The position numbers and the translations under genes were made by a program. A DNA stretch of 29,108 nt from a virus: positions 1-29,108 of the IMG/VR virus record IMGVR_UViG_3300021963_005367; one strand, written 5' to 3'. This document shows positions 7,201 to 15,731 of the stretch, one piece after another. The first letter of the stretch is position 1. Every line of letters begins with the position of its first letter. The notes below the pieces were generated by a model, which was not told the origin of the DNA, did no database searches, and saw nothing but the letters and a program-made list of their open reading frames with translations.

Positions 7201-10200
7201 ATGAGAATTGACAATCCAATAGGTAGTAACGCCGCACTGACAGGATCCTTTAGTGGGTCTTTCATTGGAAACGGATCCGGCTTAACTAACGTAGCAGCTA
7301 CTAGCGTAGAGTATGCTAACGTATTAAATAAACCAACCCTATTATCAGGGTCTGCCCAAATTGCATCCCAAATATCAGGATCATTTACTGCAGTATCAGC
7401 ATCAATCGCTACTAGATTTGACAATCTAGGTACCGGTTTTGCAACTGATAGTGAATTAGCAAACGTTTCTTCTTCTTTAGCAGGAGATATCACAAATATA
7501 TACAATACTTACGCTACAGATACCGAATTAGGGTTAGTCTCTTCTTCTTTAGCTAACAGAATTACAACAATTACTAGCACTTACGCTACAGATAGTGAAT
7601 TAGCAAGTGTCTCTTCTTCTGTTGCAAACGACATTACTACAATCTATAACACTTACGCTACAGATACCGAATTAGGTTTAGTCTCTTCTTCTTTTGCTAC
7701 AAGTATAACCGGTATTAACAGTACAATAAGTGGATTAGACAGCACTTACGCAACAGACGCTCAGTTAGCTGCACTTTCTTCTTCATTAGTAACAGTAGAC
7801 GCAGACTTTCACTTAGAGTTAGCAGCTGTTTCTTCTTCATTAGCAAATAATATACTAGGAGTCAATAATAGAGTAACAACCTTATCAGGTTCTTTAGCAA
7901 CTAGAATAGATAATATTAATACAAACATAAGTAACTTAGGAAACACTTACGCTACTGATGCAGAATTAATACTAGTCTCTAGTTCTTTTGCTTCTACAAC
8001 AAGCACTAACGTACAAATAGCTCGTTTAAACTCCGGATCATTTGCGACTAGAATCGACAACATTAATACTACAGTTAATAACCTAGGTAGTACTTATGCA
8101 ACAGATAGTGAATTAGCTTCTGTTTCTTCTTCTTTTGCAACTAGGGTAACTACAAGTGAAGGTACATTAAGTACTGCAGTAAGCACAAATACTACTCAAA
8201 ATAATAGATTAGCTGCTCTTGAAGCTGCTACAGGATCTTACCAAGCAGGGTTAACATTTAATGATACTACCGGACAAGGTGGAATCGACTTTACAAACAT
8301 ATCTGGTACAATTACTGCAACAACAGTAGGTCTAGGTACAGCAAGCAATGTTACATTTAACGACGGTACATTTAATGGTAACGTTTTCATAGACGGTAAC
8401 TTAACAGTATCAGGATCCAATACATCTTTAAACGTACAAAACCTACAAGTAGCTGACGCCTTTATATATCTAAACAGCGGAAGTAATTCTACTAACCCGG
8501 ATATGGGTTTTGCAGGTAACTACAATGATGGTACTTATCATCACGCAGGTTTCTTTAGAGATGCTTCTGATGCAGGTACGTTTAAAGTATTTGAAAACTA
8601 CGGACCAGAGCCAGATGCAAGTATTTACATTGATACTGCTCATGCTACTTTTAGATTAGCACCATTTGCAGCATCAAAAATTACTGCAACATCTATAACA
8701 GGATCTTTACAAGGTAATGCTTCTACAGCTTCTAAATTAGCAACTGCTAGAACAATTACTTTAGGAGGTGATTTAACCGGTAACGTTTCTTTTGACGGAT
8801 CTGAAGGAGTAACTCTTACAGCAACAATTGCTGCTGATTCAGTTGCTTTAGGAACTGATACAACAGGGAACTATGTGGCAAGCTTAGTAGCAGGCACAGG
8901 TATTACTTTAGCAAACAACACAGGAGAAGGAGCTACACCAACAATAACAAACTCTGCTCCTGACCAAACAGTAGTATTAACTGCAGGTTCAAATGTGAGC
9001 ATTTCAGGAACATATCCTAATTTTACAATTGCATCTACAGATACAAACACAACGTATACCGCTTCTACAGGTTTATCTTTAACAGGTACAGCTTTTAGTA
9101 TCGATAACTCAGTAGTAACTCTATCAGGAGCTCAAACATTGACTAATAAATCAATAGGTGGAGGTCAATTAGTAGATGCTTCAGTAGCAAATGCTAAATT
9201 AACTAACTCATCAGTAACTGTTACAGCAGGAACTGGAATGAGTGGAGGAGGAGCTGTTTCATTAGGAAGTTCAATAACTTTAACTAACGCGGGTGTTACT
9301 TCAAACGTAGCAGGTACAGGTATTACAGTATCAGGAGGAACAGGAGCAGTAACAATTACAAACTCAGATAGAGGTTCTTCTCAAAACATATTTAAGAATA
9401 TTGCAGTATCAGGTCAGACTACCGTAGTAGCTGACGGTAATGATGATACACTAACACTTGCAGGAGCTGGAGCTACAACAATTACAACAGATGCTACAAC
9501 AGATACTATTACAATTTCTTCTGTAAATACAACTTACAGTGTAGGTGATGGCGGTTTAACAGCAGTAAACTTTACAACAACTCGTAGAGATAAATTAGAC
9601 GGTATTGCTGCGAATGCAAATAACTACTCACTACCCACAGCTACTTCAACAGCTTTAGGAGGTATAGAGCTGGCTAGTGACACTGCACAAACAGTTGCAG
9701 CTAATGCTGTATCGTCTACAGCTTCTAGAACATACGGATTACAGTTAAACGCTGCTTTACAAGGCGTTGTTAACGTACCTTGGACAGATACAACCTACTC
9801 AGTAGGTGATGGTGGTTTAACAGCAGTAAACTTTACAACAACTCGTAGAGATAAATTAGACGGTATTGCAGCAGGAGCTACTAACGTAACAAATACTAAC
9901 CAGTTAACAAACGGTGCTGGGTATATTACAGCTTCTTCTTCAGACACCTTAACTAATAAAGCTGGTAACATATCACAATGGACTAACAACTCTGGATACA
10001 TTACATCTTCAGGTACTGCAGCTAAGGTAGAAAATACAGTAGGAGGTTCTAGTGCAGTAGATTTAGTATACGGTAACATGGCCGATAACGATCAGTTCCG
10101 TATTAGAATAGGAGGTACAGCTTCAAACTCAGGCTTTGTTGAAATAGCAACAGCAGATGATGCAGCTGAGCCGATTTATGCTAGACAGTACTCAGGCGTA

Positions 10201-10635
10201 TTTACAACTCTTTCACGTACAGCAGCTATCTTAGACGGATCTGGTAATACAACATTCCCGGGTGATGTTACAGCATATTCTTCTGATGAAAGATTAAAAG
10301 AAAATGTACAGAACATACCAAACGCATTAGACAAAGTACTATCTTTAAATGGTGTGACTTTCGATTGGAAGCAAGAAGCATTTGATGCAGGATTTAATCC
10401 TAAGATCAAAGAAGGTGATGCTGGAGTATTAGCACAACAAGTACAAGCAGTCTTACCTCAAGCAGTTAAACCTGCACCATTCGATATAGATGAAAACGGA
10501 GGATCAATATCAGGAAAAGATTACTTAACAGTTCAGTACGAAAAATTAGCTCCATTGTTTATTGAAGCAATAAAAGAGCAACAAGTGCAAATTGAATTAT
10601 TAAAAGCAGAAATAGCAGAACTAAAAAATAAATAA
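7201..10635 (+). CDS. Large tail fibre with C-terminal S74 self-cleaving chaperone
   Basis: This 1144-residue protein is a trimeric fibre candidate. Its N-terminus lacks the WKK start but carries the GNGSGLTNV and YANVLNKPTLLSGSAQI module shared with the fibre at 4936. Residues ~79-320 hold repeated YATDSELxxVSSSLA units of about 24 residues, probably coiled coil. The middle is beta-rich, with TLTNK and TAGTGMSGGG segments and a duplicated GDGGLTAVNFTTTRRDKLDG block. From about residue 1026 an intramolecular chaperone of the S74/ICA type is evident: AYSSDERLKENV, a GVLAQQVQ segment, then YEKLAPLFIEAIKEQQ and a coiled-coil tail. S1028 is the expected nucleophile in the SDERLK motif, with K1033. 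In that family the chaperone is cut off after the fibre trimerises. This is probably the main host-recognition fibre. Confidence 0.88.
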   Translation: MRIDNPIGSNAALTGSFSGSFIGNGSGLTNVAATSVEYANVLNKPTLLSGSAQIASQISGSFTAVSASIATRFDNLGTGFATDSELANVSSSLAGDITNIYNTYATDTELGLVSSSLANRITTITSTYATDSELASVSSSVANDITTIYNTYATDTELGLVSSSFATSITGINSTISGLDSTYATDAQLAALSSSLVTVDADFHLELAAVSSSLANNILGVNNRVTTLSGSLATRIDNINTNISNLGNTYATDAELILVSSSFASTTSTNVQIARLNSGSFATRIDNINTTVNNLGSTYATDSELASVSSSFATRVTTSEGTLSTAVSTNTTQNNRLAALEAATGSYQAGLTFNDTTGQGGIDFTNISGTITATTVGLGTASNVTFNDGTFNGNVFIDGNLTVSGSNTSLNVQNLQVADAFIYLNSGSNSTNPDMGFAGNYNDGTYHHAGFFRDASDAGTFKVFENYGPEPDASIYIDTAHATFRLAPFAASKITATSITGSLQGNASTASKLATARTITLGGDLTGNVSFDGSEGVTLTATIAADSVALGTDTTGNYVASLVAGTGITLANNTGEGATPTITNSAPDQTVVLTAGSNVSISGTYPNFTIASTDTNTTYTASTGLSLTGTAFSIDNSVVTLSGAQTLTNKSIGGGQLVDASVANAKLTNSSVTVTAGTGMSGGGAVSLGSSITLTNAGVTSNVAGTGITVSGGTGAVTITNSDRGSSQNIFKNIAVSGQTTVVADGNDDTLTLAGAGATTITTDATTDTITISSVNTTYSVGDGGLTAVNFTTTRRDKLDGIAANANNYSLPTATSTALGGIELASDTAQTVAANAVSSTASRTYGLQLNAALQGVVNVPWTDTTYSVGDGGLTAVNFTTTRRDKLDGIAAGATNVTNTNQLTNGAGYITASSSDTLTNKAGNISQWTNNSGYITSSGTAAKVENTVGGSSAVDLVYGNMADNDQFRIRIGGTASNSGFVEIATADDAAEPIYARQYSGVFTTLSRTAAILDGSGNTTFPGDVTAYSSDERLKENVQNIPNALDKVLSLNGVTFDWKQEAFDAGFNPKIKEGDAGVLAQQVQAVLPQAVKPAPFDIDENGGSISGKDYLTVQYEKLAPLFIEAIKEQQVQIELLKAEIAELKNK
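7435..8151 (+). repeat. 72-nt periodic repeats in the fibre shaft
   Basis: Units such as ACTTACGCTACAGAT-(A)-GAATTAG recur at 7507, 7579 and 7651, exactly 72 bases apart, with a diverged first unit at 7435. Further irregular units lie near 7744, 7945 and 8092. Each encodes a YATDSEL...VSSS-type 24-residue block. The regular units are close enough in sequence for recombination to change copy number. Gaps in the later units suggest past gain or loss. Confidence 0.85.
9531..9611 (+). repeat. Duplicated fibre block, copy 1
   Basis: It encodes TYSVGDGGLTAVNFTTTRRD followed by KLDGIAA. It is nearly identical at the DNA level to 9792-9872, with a few differences, mostly at third positions, and an offset of 261 bases. 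The block is conserved more strongly than the sequence between the copies. Confidence 0.85.
9792..9872 (+). repeat. Duplicated fibre block, copy 2
   Basis: Second copy of the GDGGLTAVNFTTTRRDKLDG block in the same fibre gene, in frame with the first (offset 261 bases, or 87 codons). Confidence 0.85.
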
Positions 10636-10636
10636 A

Positions 10637-11188
10637 ATGGGTTTACGTCTAAATGTTGATCTAGAGACGAGCGCAGGACCTTCTCAAGAGGTCTATGCTC
10701 GAGTAGAAAGCATCAGTTATAATAAATTTACCTCAGCAGTAATGTTTCAAATTACATACTGGGTAGATCAAAATCATGCAATAAAAGCCACTAAGACTTT
10801 TTTGGATGAAGAGCCGAGAAATATGGTGGGGTTAATTTACGACAGAGTACTTTACTACCCATCAGAAAACTCAGATGAGATTGAAATAAACTTACCGCAA
10901 TACTTAGATGTATTTGCAGTAAACGAAGAAGAAGTGGATATACCTATATATGAAACTAAATTAGGGAAAAGAGAAGTACCTTATGTTAGTTTTGATGAGA
11001 ACGGAGAAGAGGTAACACTTTACAGAACTGTAACAGAAGAGAAACAAGTTCAGGTAGGAGTAAAAAAAGAAGTAAAAAAAGTAATTGATTACGGTGTATC
11101 GAATAGATTAGCAGAATTTACTTATGAGGTTTTAAAAGGTGAATTAGCAAAATGGTTTCCTAAAGATAATATCGAAACAGTAAAATAA
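10637..11188 (+). CDS. Unrecognised protein next to the large fibre
   Basis: This 183-residue acidic protein starts one base after the fibre stop, so it is almost certainly co-translated with it. The first half looks beta-rich (ARVESISYNKF, SAVMFQITYWVDQ). The middle has an NLPQYLDVFAVNEEEVDIPI segment and a charged EEKQVQVGVKKEVKKV strand pair. The last ~35 residues form a likely helix (VSNRLAEFTYEVLKGELAKW). It has no signal peptide, membrane segment or enzymatic motif. Its position suggests a fibre accessory or assembly protein, or a virion component. I do not recognise the family. Confidence 0.75.
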   Translation: MGLRLNVDLETSAGPSQEVYARVESISYNKFTSAVMFQITYWVDQNHAIKATKTFLDEEPRNMVGLIYDRVLYYPSENSDEIEINLPQYLDVFAVNEEEVDIPIYETKLGKREVPYVSFDENGEEVTLYRTVTEEKQVQVGVKKEVKKVIDYGVSNRLAEFTYEVLKGELAKWFPKDNIETVK

Positions 11189-11189
11189 G

Positions 11190-11654
11190 ATGTCAAGAAA
11201 AACGTACGGTGGATCAAATATAAATTGGGGGTCTTTTGACGAATGGTCAAACTCAGTTTCTTCAGACAGTAACACTTCTATAGCTACTGCCATGAATGAT
11301 ATGTACCCGGCGAATACATCTCCATTCAGTGCAAGTGAGATAGCAAATAGTACAATTTTTAAAGGAGTAATACGAGCACAAACAGGAGGTACGGTTGCAA
11401 TGACTGCACCCTACACTGTTGTTGCAACCAGTGGAAACATAACAGTAAAGAACGTTTTCTTAAATGCCTACAATATAACAATAGTTGCAGCCGCTACATA
11501 CCCTTGGACATTCTCGGCATGGAGATCAGGAGCTGGAGCAACAGGTGTTGAAATTTCTACATCAGCTACATTTACCATTACTAATAGTACTAATGCAGAC
11601 TATGCTAACTACTACGCATACTTTACAACTACTCACTTAAATCCTTACGCATAG
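11190..11654 (+). CDS. Unrecognised beta-rich virion-like protein
   Basis: This 154-residue protein is rich in S, T, A and N and poor in charged residues. The first ~60 residues (NINWGSFDEWSNSVSSDSNT, then IATAMNDMYPANTSPFSASE) look like a linker and helix. The remainder (GGTVAMTAPYTVVATSG, ITVKNVFLNAYNITIVAAAT, ATFTITNST) reads as a beta-sandwich resembling short phage adhesins. It begins one base after the previous stop and ends the fibre block. There is no membrane segment; the alanine/valine-rich stretch is too short and polar. A small adhesin or fibre tip is possible, but this is inference. Confidence 0.7.
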   Translation: MSRKTYGGSNINWGSFDEWSNSVSSDSNTSIATAMNDMYPANTSPFSASEIANSTIFKGVIRAQTGGTVAMTAPYTVVATSGNITVKNVFLNAYNITIVAAATYPWTFSAWRSGAGATGVEISTSATFTITNSTNADYANYYAYFTTTHLNPYA

Positions 11655-11707
11655 TAGTTGGATATATGCAAAAAAGTTCGTAATTTTAATAATTAATTGA
11701 CTTAGTT

Positions 11708-12562
11708 TTGAAAGTAATTTGGGTTTTAGAAAATATTAAAGATGATGAGAGTATCTACGGAAAATTAAATACTCTAATGTTAATTGCTTCCATACAGTTA
11801 TGGAAGAAAAATCATCCTACAGACAACTGCGTACTCTACTGTGATAAGTTAACCCTACGTTATATAGAGCGTCTCTCTATAGGTCATTTGTGGGATAGTA
11901 TAGAAGAGTATACTCATACAAGAAACATCGATAGAAACGTATTCTGGGCGGCTAGTAAAGTAGCAGTCCTTTCCCAACAAACAGAGCCGGTTATACTAAT
12001 GGATAATGATACCTTAGTATACAAACCTATTGCTCATCTTTTAGATAAAGATACAACTTATGTATGTAATTTAGAAAAAGGAAGAGGTTATTACCCGACT
12101 GGATATGATGAGATAATTAAAAAACTAAGTTACCGTCCTCGATGGAAAACTGATTCTCTCTGTGTAGCATTCCTACATTTACCTGATCCGGAATTTACTA
12201 GACTGTATGCTAATATGAGTTTAGATATGATGGAAGAGATGACAGCTTTAGGTGCACCAAATCCACAGTATTTAATTTTCTCAGAACAGTTACTTCTCCG
12301 ACATTTACTAGAAGTAAAACAAAAACCACTAAAAGGTTTAATAAGAACATATTGGGATTGCCAGGCGTGGGAATGGGCAGATGACCATGAAGATGGATTA
12401 TGGACCTATGAAGAGTCCCAGCAATACTTTAAACATTACGGACCTTTAAAAAATTGGATTATCAGAAACGAAGGTGACCAGAATTACGATAGGGTAATAA
12501 AAGAGTTGGAAAATTGCGTAAATATGCCTAACTTAGACCTATCGCACTTAACGGTTATGTAA
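11708..12562 (+). CDS. Putative GT-A type glycosyltransferase
   Basis: This 284-residue protein resembles sugar-nucleotide-dependent glycosyltransferases. The N-terminal strand MKVIWVLEN is followed by a helix and a CVLYCDKLTL strand. A DxD-type metal-binding motif lies in VILMDNDTLVYKP (D99, D101). Downstream FSEQLLLRHLL (about residues 191-203) fits the acceptor-side helix of such enzymes. The start is a TTG at 11708: an in-frame stop lies at 11690-11692 and no ATG or GTG lies between. The next in-frame ATG would remove the first strand. No good Shine-Dalgarno motif precedes it, and the 53-base gap has no TATTTAT motif. It opens the enzyme cassette and abuts the methyltransferase directly. 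The substrate is unknown. Confidence 0.65.
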   Translation: MKVIWVLENIKDDESIYGKLNTLMLIASIQLWKKNHPTDNCVLYCDKLTLRYIERLSIGHLWDSIEEYTHTRNIDRNVFWAASKVAVLSQQTEPVILMDNDTLVYKPIAHLLDKDTTYVCNLEKGRGYYPTGYDEIIKKLSYRPRWKTDSLCVAFLHLPDPEFTRLYANMSLDMMEEMTALGAPNPQYLIFSEQLLLRHLLEVKQKPLKGLIRTYWDCQAWEWADDHEDGLWTYEESQQYFKHYGPLKNWIIRNEGDQNYDRVIKELENCVNMPNLDLSHLTVM

Positions 12563-13285
12563 ATGTCAATAGTAGATTTAAAATATATACAAGAAAAAAT
12601 AACTACTAATAACGGAACTCCAATAGAATATAGATGGACTCATGGTGCAACCGATAAACATCTAGGAGACGGGTTATTAGTTTATAGCATCATACAAATG
12701 ATGCGGGCAAAGGTATGTGTTTGTATTGGTAGCGGTAGCGGTTTTATCCCTCGCATCATGACACAAGCTAGAATTGATTTGTATAACCAAGGTATTTTTG
12801 AAGGAAATGCAGACTATAATTGGGGTGATATTGGTGTTAGTTATCTTGTTGACGCTTGTAATGGCGTTGGGGGCCCTAATGATTTGGATGATGAGGATTC
12901 ATTCTTCCGCAAGAACTTTTATCCTAGATTTATCAAATCGACTTCTGTCGACGCCTATTATAACTTCTTTGTTAAACAAGATATTCAAATAGACTTTCTT
13001 TTTATAGATGGAGATCATTCCTACGAAGGAATAAAGACAGATTTCGAACTATACTCTAAACTACTTTCAGATAAGGGAATTATTGCTATTCACGACACAG
13101 ATAAGAATTACGAAAAAGCTCTTATCATTTCCGAAGATGCAAAAAAAGATTACTATTCATTTACGGGACCTTCTAAATTTATAGAAGAACTAGGACCAGA
13201 ATGGAAATTATTTAATTTCTTTAATGAGGGTATAGTAAAAGACAAACCATCATCTACAGGACTCACAATCATACAGCATGCTTAA
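12563..13285 (+). CDS. Class I SAM-dependent methyltransferase
   Basis: This 240-residue protein has the pattern of the Methyltransf_24/CmcI-like family, which often modifies sugars or other small acceptors. The glycine-rich SAM-binding loop is VCIGSGSGFIPR (residues 53-64). The family's metal-site segment is FLFIDGDHSYEG (145-156), followed by IIAIHD (173-178). Between them a FYPRFIKSTSVDAYYNFF segment is present. The ATG directly follows the previous TAA, and the C-terminus overlaps the next gene by 8 bases. In this context O-methylation of a glycan or sugar is plausible, but the substrate cannot be read from the sequence. Confidence 0.78.
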   Translation: MSIVDLKYIQEKITTNNGTPIEYRWTHGATDKHLGDGLLVYSIIQMMRAKVCVCIGSGSGFIPRIMTQARIDLYNQGIFEGNADYNWGDIGVSYLVDACNGVGGPNDLDDEDSFFRKNFYPRFIKSTSVDAYYNFFVKQDIQIDFLFIDGDHSYEGIKTDFELYSKLLSDKGIIAIHDTDKNYEKALIISEDAKKDYYSFTGPSKFIEELGPEWKLFNFFNEGIVKDKPSSTGLTIIQHA

Positions 13286-14117
13286 TTTAGTAACAGTAGT
13301 AGGACGTAACACACATATCCTTCCGCATATGTTAAAACACTATGAAGGAAAGGTAGATAAGGTGTATGTAGCTGTCTATAGACAACATGAGAATGATGGG
13401 GTACTAGAAGAGGTTCTAGACCTAGGAATAAAGCCTTGTATAGTCACAACAGAAGAAAAGTATAACTGGGAAAGAGTAACTGCTTTATACAACTACATAA
13501 AAGGAACAAGACCTAACGATTGGTGGATAGTTTCAGATGACGATGAATTGCAGGTTTATCCTTATGAAATTTCTGATATAATTAAAGAATGTGAAAAGCA
13601 TAACTTTGATTTTGTAACAGGAGGTTTTTTAGATAGAATAGGACCTGACGGAGTATTTCCGGAAGTAACTAGAGATACTGATATACATTCTGCCTTTCCC
13701 TATGCAGGTTTTTTTAGGCACCCAATGTCAAAAGCATGTCCAAATAAGGTAACCCTTATGAAAGGCTTTCAAGATATTTGCTCAGGACAGCACTATGCTA
13801 CCTTTAAAGATGGAACAAACAGTTGGGGAAAATCACATCCTAAAAGAATGCCGATTGAAGAAGTTTTTACACAAGTACATCATTTCAAATGGGACTCTAC
13901 TTGTGTGGAAAGAATAAAAGAAGTAGCAGATGTCGATAAACCTTATGCGTATTCTGAGGAATATAAAGCGATGTATAATGCAATAAGAGTTTTTGACTGG
14001 AAAATTGATATATGTAATCCTGAATTTAAAGTTGAAAAATTGAATAATTTTTCGTATATTGATTATATGGATTACTCTAAATGGAATTTATTAAGAGATA
14101 AAATTGTTACAATATGA
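13278..14117 (+). CDS. Glycosyltransferase family 2-like protein
   Basis: This 279-residue protein looks like the GT2_4/DUF23-type group of GT-A enzymes. It starts with LVTVVGRNTHILPHMLKHY, as in family members that begin with a strand and an N-x-x-x-[LI]PxML[KR]HY motif. A second strand VDKVYVAVYR follows. The likely metal site is WIVSDDDEL (D87-E90). A VTGGFLDRIGPDG strand and HHFKWDSTCVERI lie further on, the latter typical of the acceptor/catalytic half. The start overlaps the methyltransferase by 8 bases, and the stop overlaps the next ATG by 4. The acceptor and donor are unknown. Confidence 0.75.
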   Translation: MLNLVTVVGRNTHILPHMLKHYEGKVDKVYVAVYRQHENDGVLEEVLDLGIKPCIVTTEEKYNWERVTALYNYIKGTRPNDWWIVSDDDELQVYPYEISDIIKECEKHNFDFVTGGFLDRIGPDGVFPEVTRDTDIHSAFPYAGFFRHPMSKACPNKVTLMKGFQDICSGQHYATFKDGTNSWGKSHPKRMPIEEVFTQVHHFKWDSTCVERIKEVADVDKPYAYSEEYKAMYNAIRVFDWKIDICNPEFKVEKLNNFSYIDYMDYSKWNLLRDKIVTI

Positions 14118-14323
14118 GCAAAATACTAAAACAAGATGAATTAGACCTAATCGCTTTGGAAGAAAGAAAGGTTAGAGCTTTAGAAAAGATTGCAGCATCT
14201 ATGGATGCATTGACTATTTGGTTCGAAGAAGTAGATAAAGATGATTGGAGTGAACGTATCCAATTCTACTTGAATGAGTTTCATAACTTTCAGAAACCAA
14301 AAGATCCAACTATAAATGGATAA
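14114..14323 (+). CDS. Small helical protein in the glycan cassette
   Basis: This 69-residue protein is strongly helical. Residues 1-42 (KQDELDLIALEERKVRALEK, then IAASMDALTIWFEEV) look like an amphipathic coiled coil, followed by an acidic W-rich segment DDWSERIQFYLNEFHNF. It overlaps the upstream glycosyltransferase by 4 bases and the downstream GT7-like gene by 8. The overlaps argue for a real, translationally coupled gene. It may be a subunit or scaffold for the glycosyltransferases on either side, but I do not recognise it. Confidence 0.75.
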   Translation: MSKILKQDELDLIALEERKVRALEKIAASMDALTIWFEEVDKDDWSERIQFYLNEFHNFQKPKDPTING

Positions 14324-15731
14324 ACTGGGTATTATAGTACCTTATAGAAATAGGCCTCAACAGCTTTATGATTTCAAATTAAAAATTTCTAGTTACTTAT
14401 TAGCACAGGGAATTGATTACGAATTAATTATCGTAGAACAAGATTCTAATAAGAGTTTTAACAGAGGGAAGTTATTAAATATAGGATTTCAAAAAGCGAA
14501 AAGGCTAGAGTGTACCTACGTGTGTTTCCACGATGTAGATATGCACCCTATAAAAGTAGACTATAGCCCAGTAGATAGACCAACACAGTTGGCTAATAGG
14601 TTTGTGTATGAGGAAGGAGTTAAGAGAACAGTAGCTGATGAGTACTTCGGCGGTGTTACTCTTTTCCCTATCTCTCAATTTGAAGATATTAACGGATACT
14701 CTAATGAGTATTGGGGATGGGGTTTTGAAGATAACGACTTACTGGTTAGATGTAGAGAGAAAGGTATACCACTTGCAACAAAGTTCTATAAACAGAATGG
14801 AGTAAACGGTATAGGATTAGACTTTAACGGTGAGTCTTCTTTTGTAAGATTACCAAACGTTTGTAATTTTAGAAAACCTCTAACAATATACACTACATTT
14901 AAACCTTATAGAGTAAAATCAAACCCTGTAGAAATTGCAGATGAACTAGCAGTTTATTCTATACCAGGACGAGATCTAAACCTTTCCTATAATTCATTTA
15001 ATACTTATAAGTTTGAAACCTTTGATAAAAACGGAGAACCTCATTCTATTCACTCAAAAAATTTACCTCCCCTATCTGCTAAGAGTATAGTAACTATAAA
15101 CCCTAAAACTAAAAAGATAGAATTCTACCTTAATGGAGAGAAGGTTGGTACAAAAGGAATAAAAGATACATTACACCCATACTGGGATCAAAAATACATG
15201 TATCTAGGAGTTGGCGATCCTTTAAGAGAAAAGGTTCAAAAGTACTTTTACGGTTATATAACAGAATTTGCAGTATTTAGTAGAGAATTAACTGCAGAAG
15301 AAATAAAGAGTCTAAATAATAACTCTAGATATAGCCTTACTCAGGAGTTCGGTAGATACAGTCCTGGTAACGAACTTGAAGTATACTACGACGGACGACA
15401 CACTATTGGCAATACCTTAGTAGACCTAAGTAGAAATAATAAAGATGGACAACTAATCAACTGCGGTTTGGTAGAAACATACCAACCTCAAGAATATGTA
15501 CAGTTAGTACCTTCACGCAGGTATAGTACTTTTTCGGTTTTGAATCATAAAGAAAACGGATATAAAGACGGATACTGGGTTAATTGGGCTAGTCGTGAAA
15601 ATCAATTAAGGTATTATGAAAAGGTTCAACAAGGAATTACTCTTGAAAACGACGGCTTAAATAGCCTTAGGTACTCTGTAAAAAGTTTATCAAGTAAGGA
15701 GAATTATCATCATTTAGTAGTTACATTATGA
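14316..15731 (+). CDS. GT7 beta-1,4-galactosyltransferase-like enzyme with inserted LamG domain
   Basis: The N-terminal 160 residues carry the GT7 motif set: VPYRNR (8-13), FNRGKLLNIGF (48-58), FHDVDM (71-76; the DVD metal site), YFGG (110-113) and YWGWGFEDND (132-141). A LamG/ConA-like jelly-roll follows (about 165-340), with LDFNGESSFVRLP, FYLNGEKVG (270-278) and FYGYITEFAVFSRELTAEEI. After it the GT7 fold appears to resume: RRYSTFSVLNHKEN (401-414, with H411 at the place of the metal-binding histidine) and LENDGLNSLRYSV (443-455), a segment that animal beta4GalT enzymes have near their C-terminus. The lectin module therefore seems to sit inside the catalytic domain. Length 471. There is no signal peptide or membrane anchor, so it probably acts in the cytoplasm. 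It forms a tandem pair with the next gene. Confidence 0.8.
   Translation: MDKLGIIVPYRNRPQQLYDFKLKISSYLLAQGIDYELIIVEQDSNKSFNRGKLLNIGFQKAKRLECTYVCFHDVDMHPIKVDYSPVDRPTQLANRFVYEEGVKRTVADEYFGGVTLFPISQFEDINGYSNEYWGWGFEDNDLLVRCREKGIPLATKFYKQNGVNGIGLDFNGESSFVRLPNVCNFRKPLTIYTTFKPYRVKSNPVEIADELAVYSIPGRDLNLSYNSFNTYKFETFDKNGEPHSIHSKNLPPLSAKSIVTINPKTKKIEFYLNGEKVGTKGIKDTLHPYWDQKYMYLGVGDPLREKVQKYFYGYITEFAVFSRELTAEEIKSLNNNSRYSLTQEFGRYSPGNELEVYYDGRHTIGNTLVDLSRNNKDGQLINCGLVETYQPQEYVQLVPSRRYSTFSVLNHKENGYKDGYWVNWASRENQLRYYEKVQQGITLENDGLNSLRYSVKSLSSKENYHHLVVTL

Noticed and set aside
9795-10079. Long antisense open frames in fibre genes (also 7122-7505, 5367-5594, 10176-10409)
   Set aside because: They arise opposite repetitive G/S/T-rich fibre coding sequence, have no leader signals and no recognisable domains.
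4936-11654. Diversity-generating retroelement acting on fibre genes
   Set aside because: No reverse transcriptase or adenine-biased template/variable repeat pair was found; the repeats present differ at third positions or are tandem units.
11703-11710. TAGTTTTG matching the Bacteroidetes -7 promoter element TAnnTTTG
   Set aside because: It overlaps the TTG start of the 11708 gene, so a transcript from it would lack the start codon, and there is no well-placed -33 element.
12774-12992. 72-codon + strand ORF inside the methyltransferase gene
   Set aside because: It overlaps a gene with clear methyltransferase motifs in another frame and its product looks like a shadow translation.
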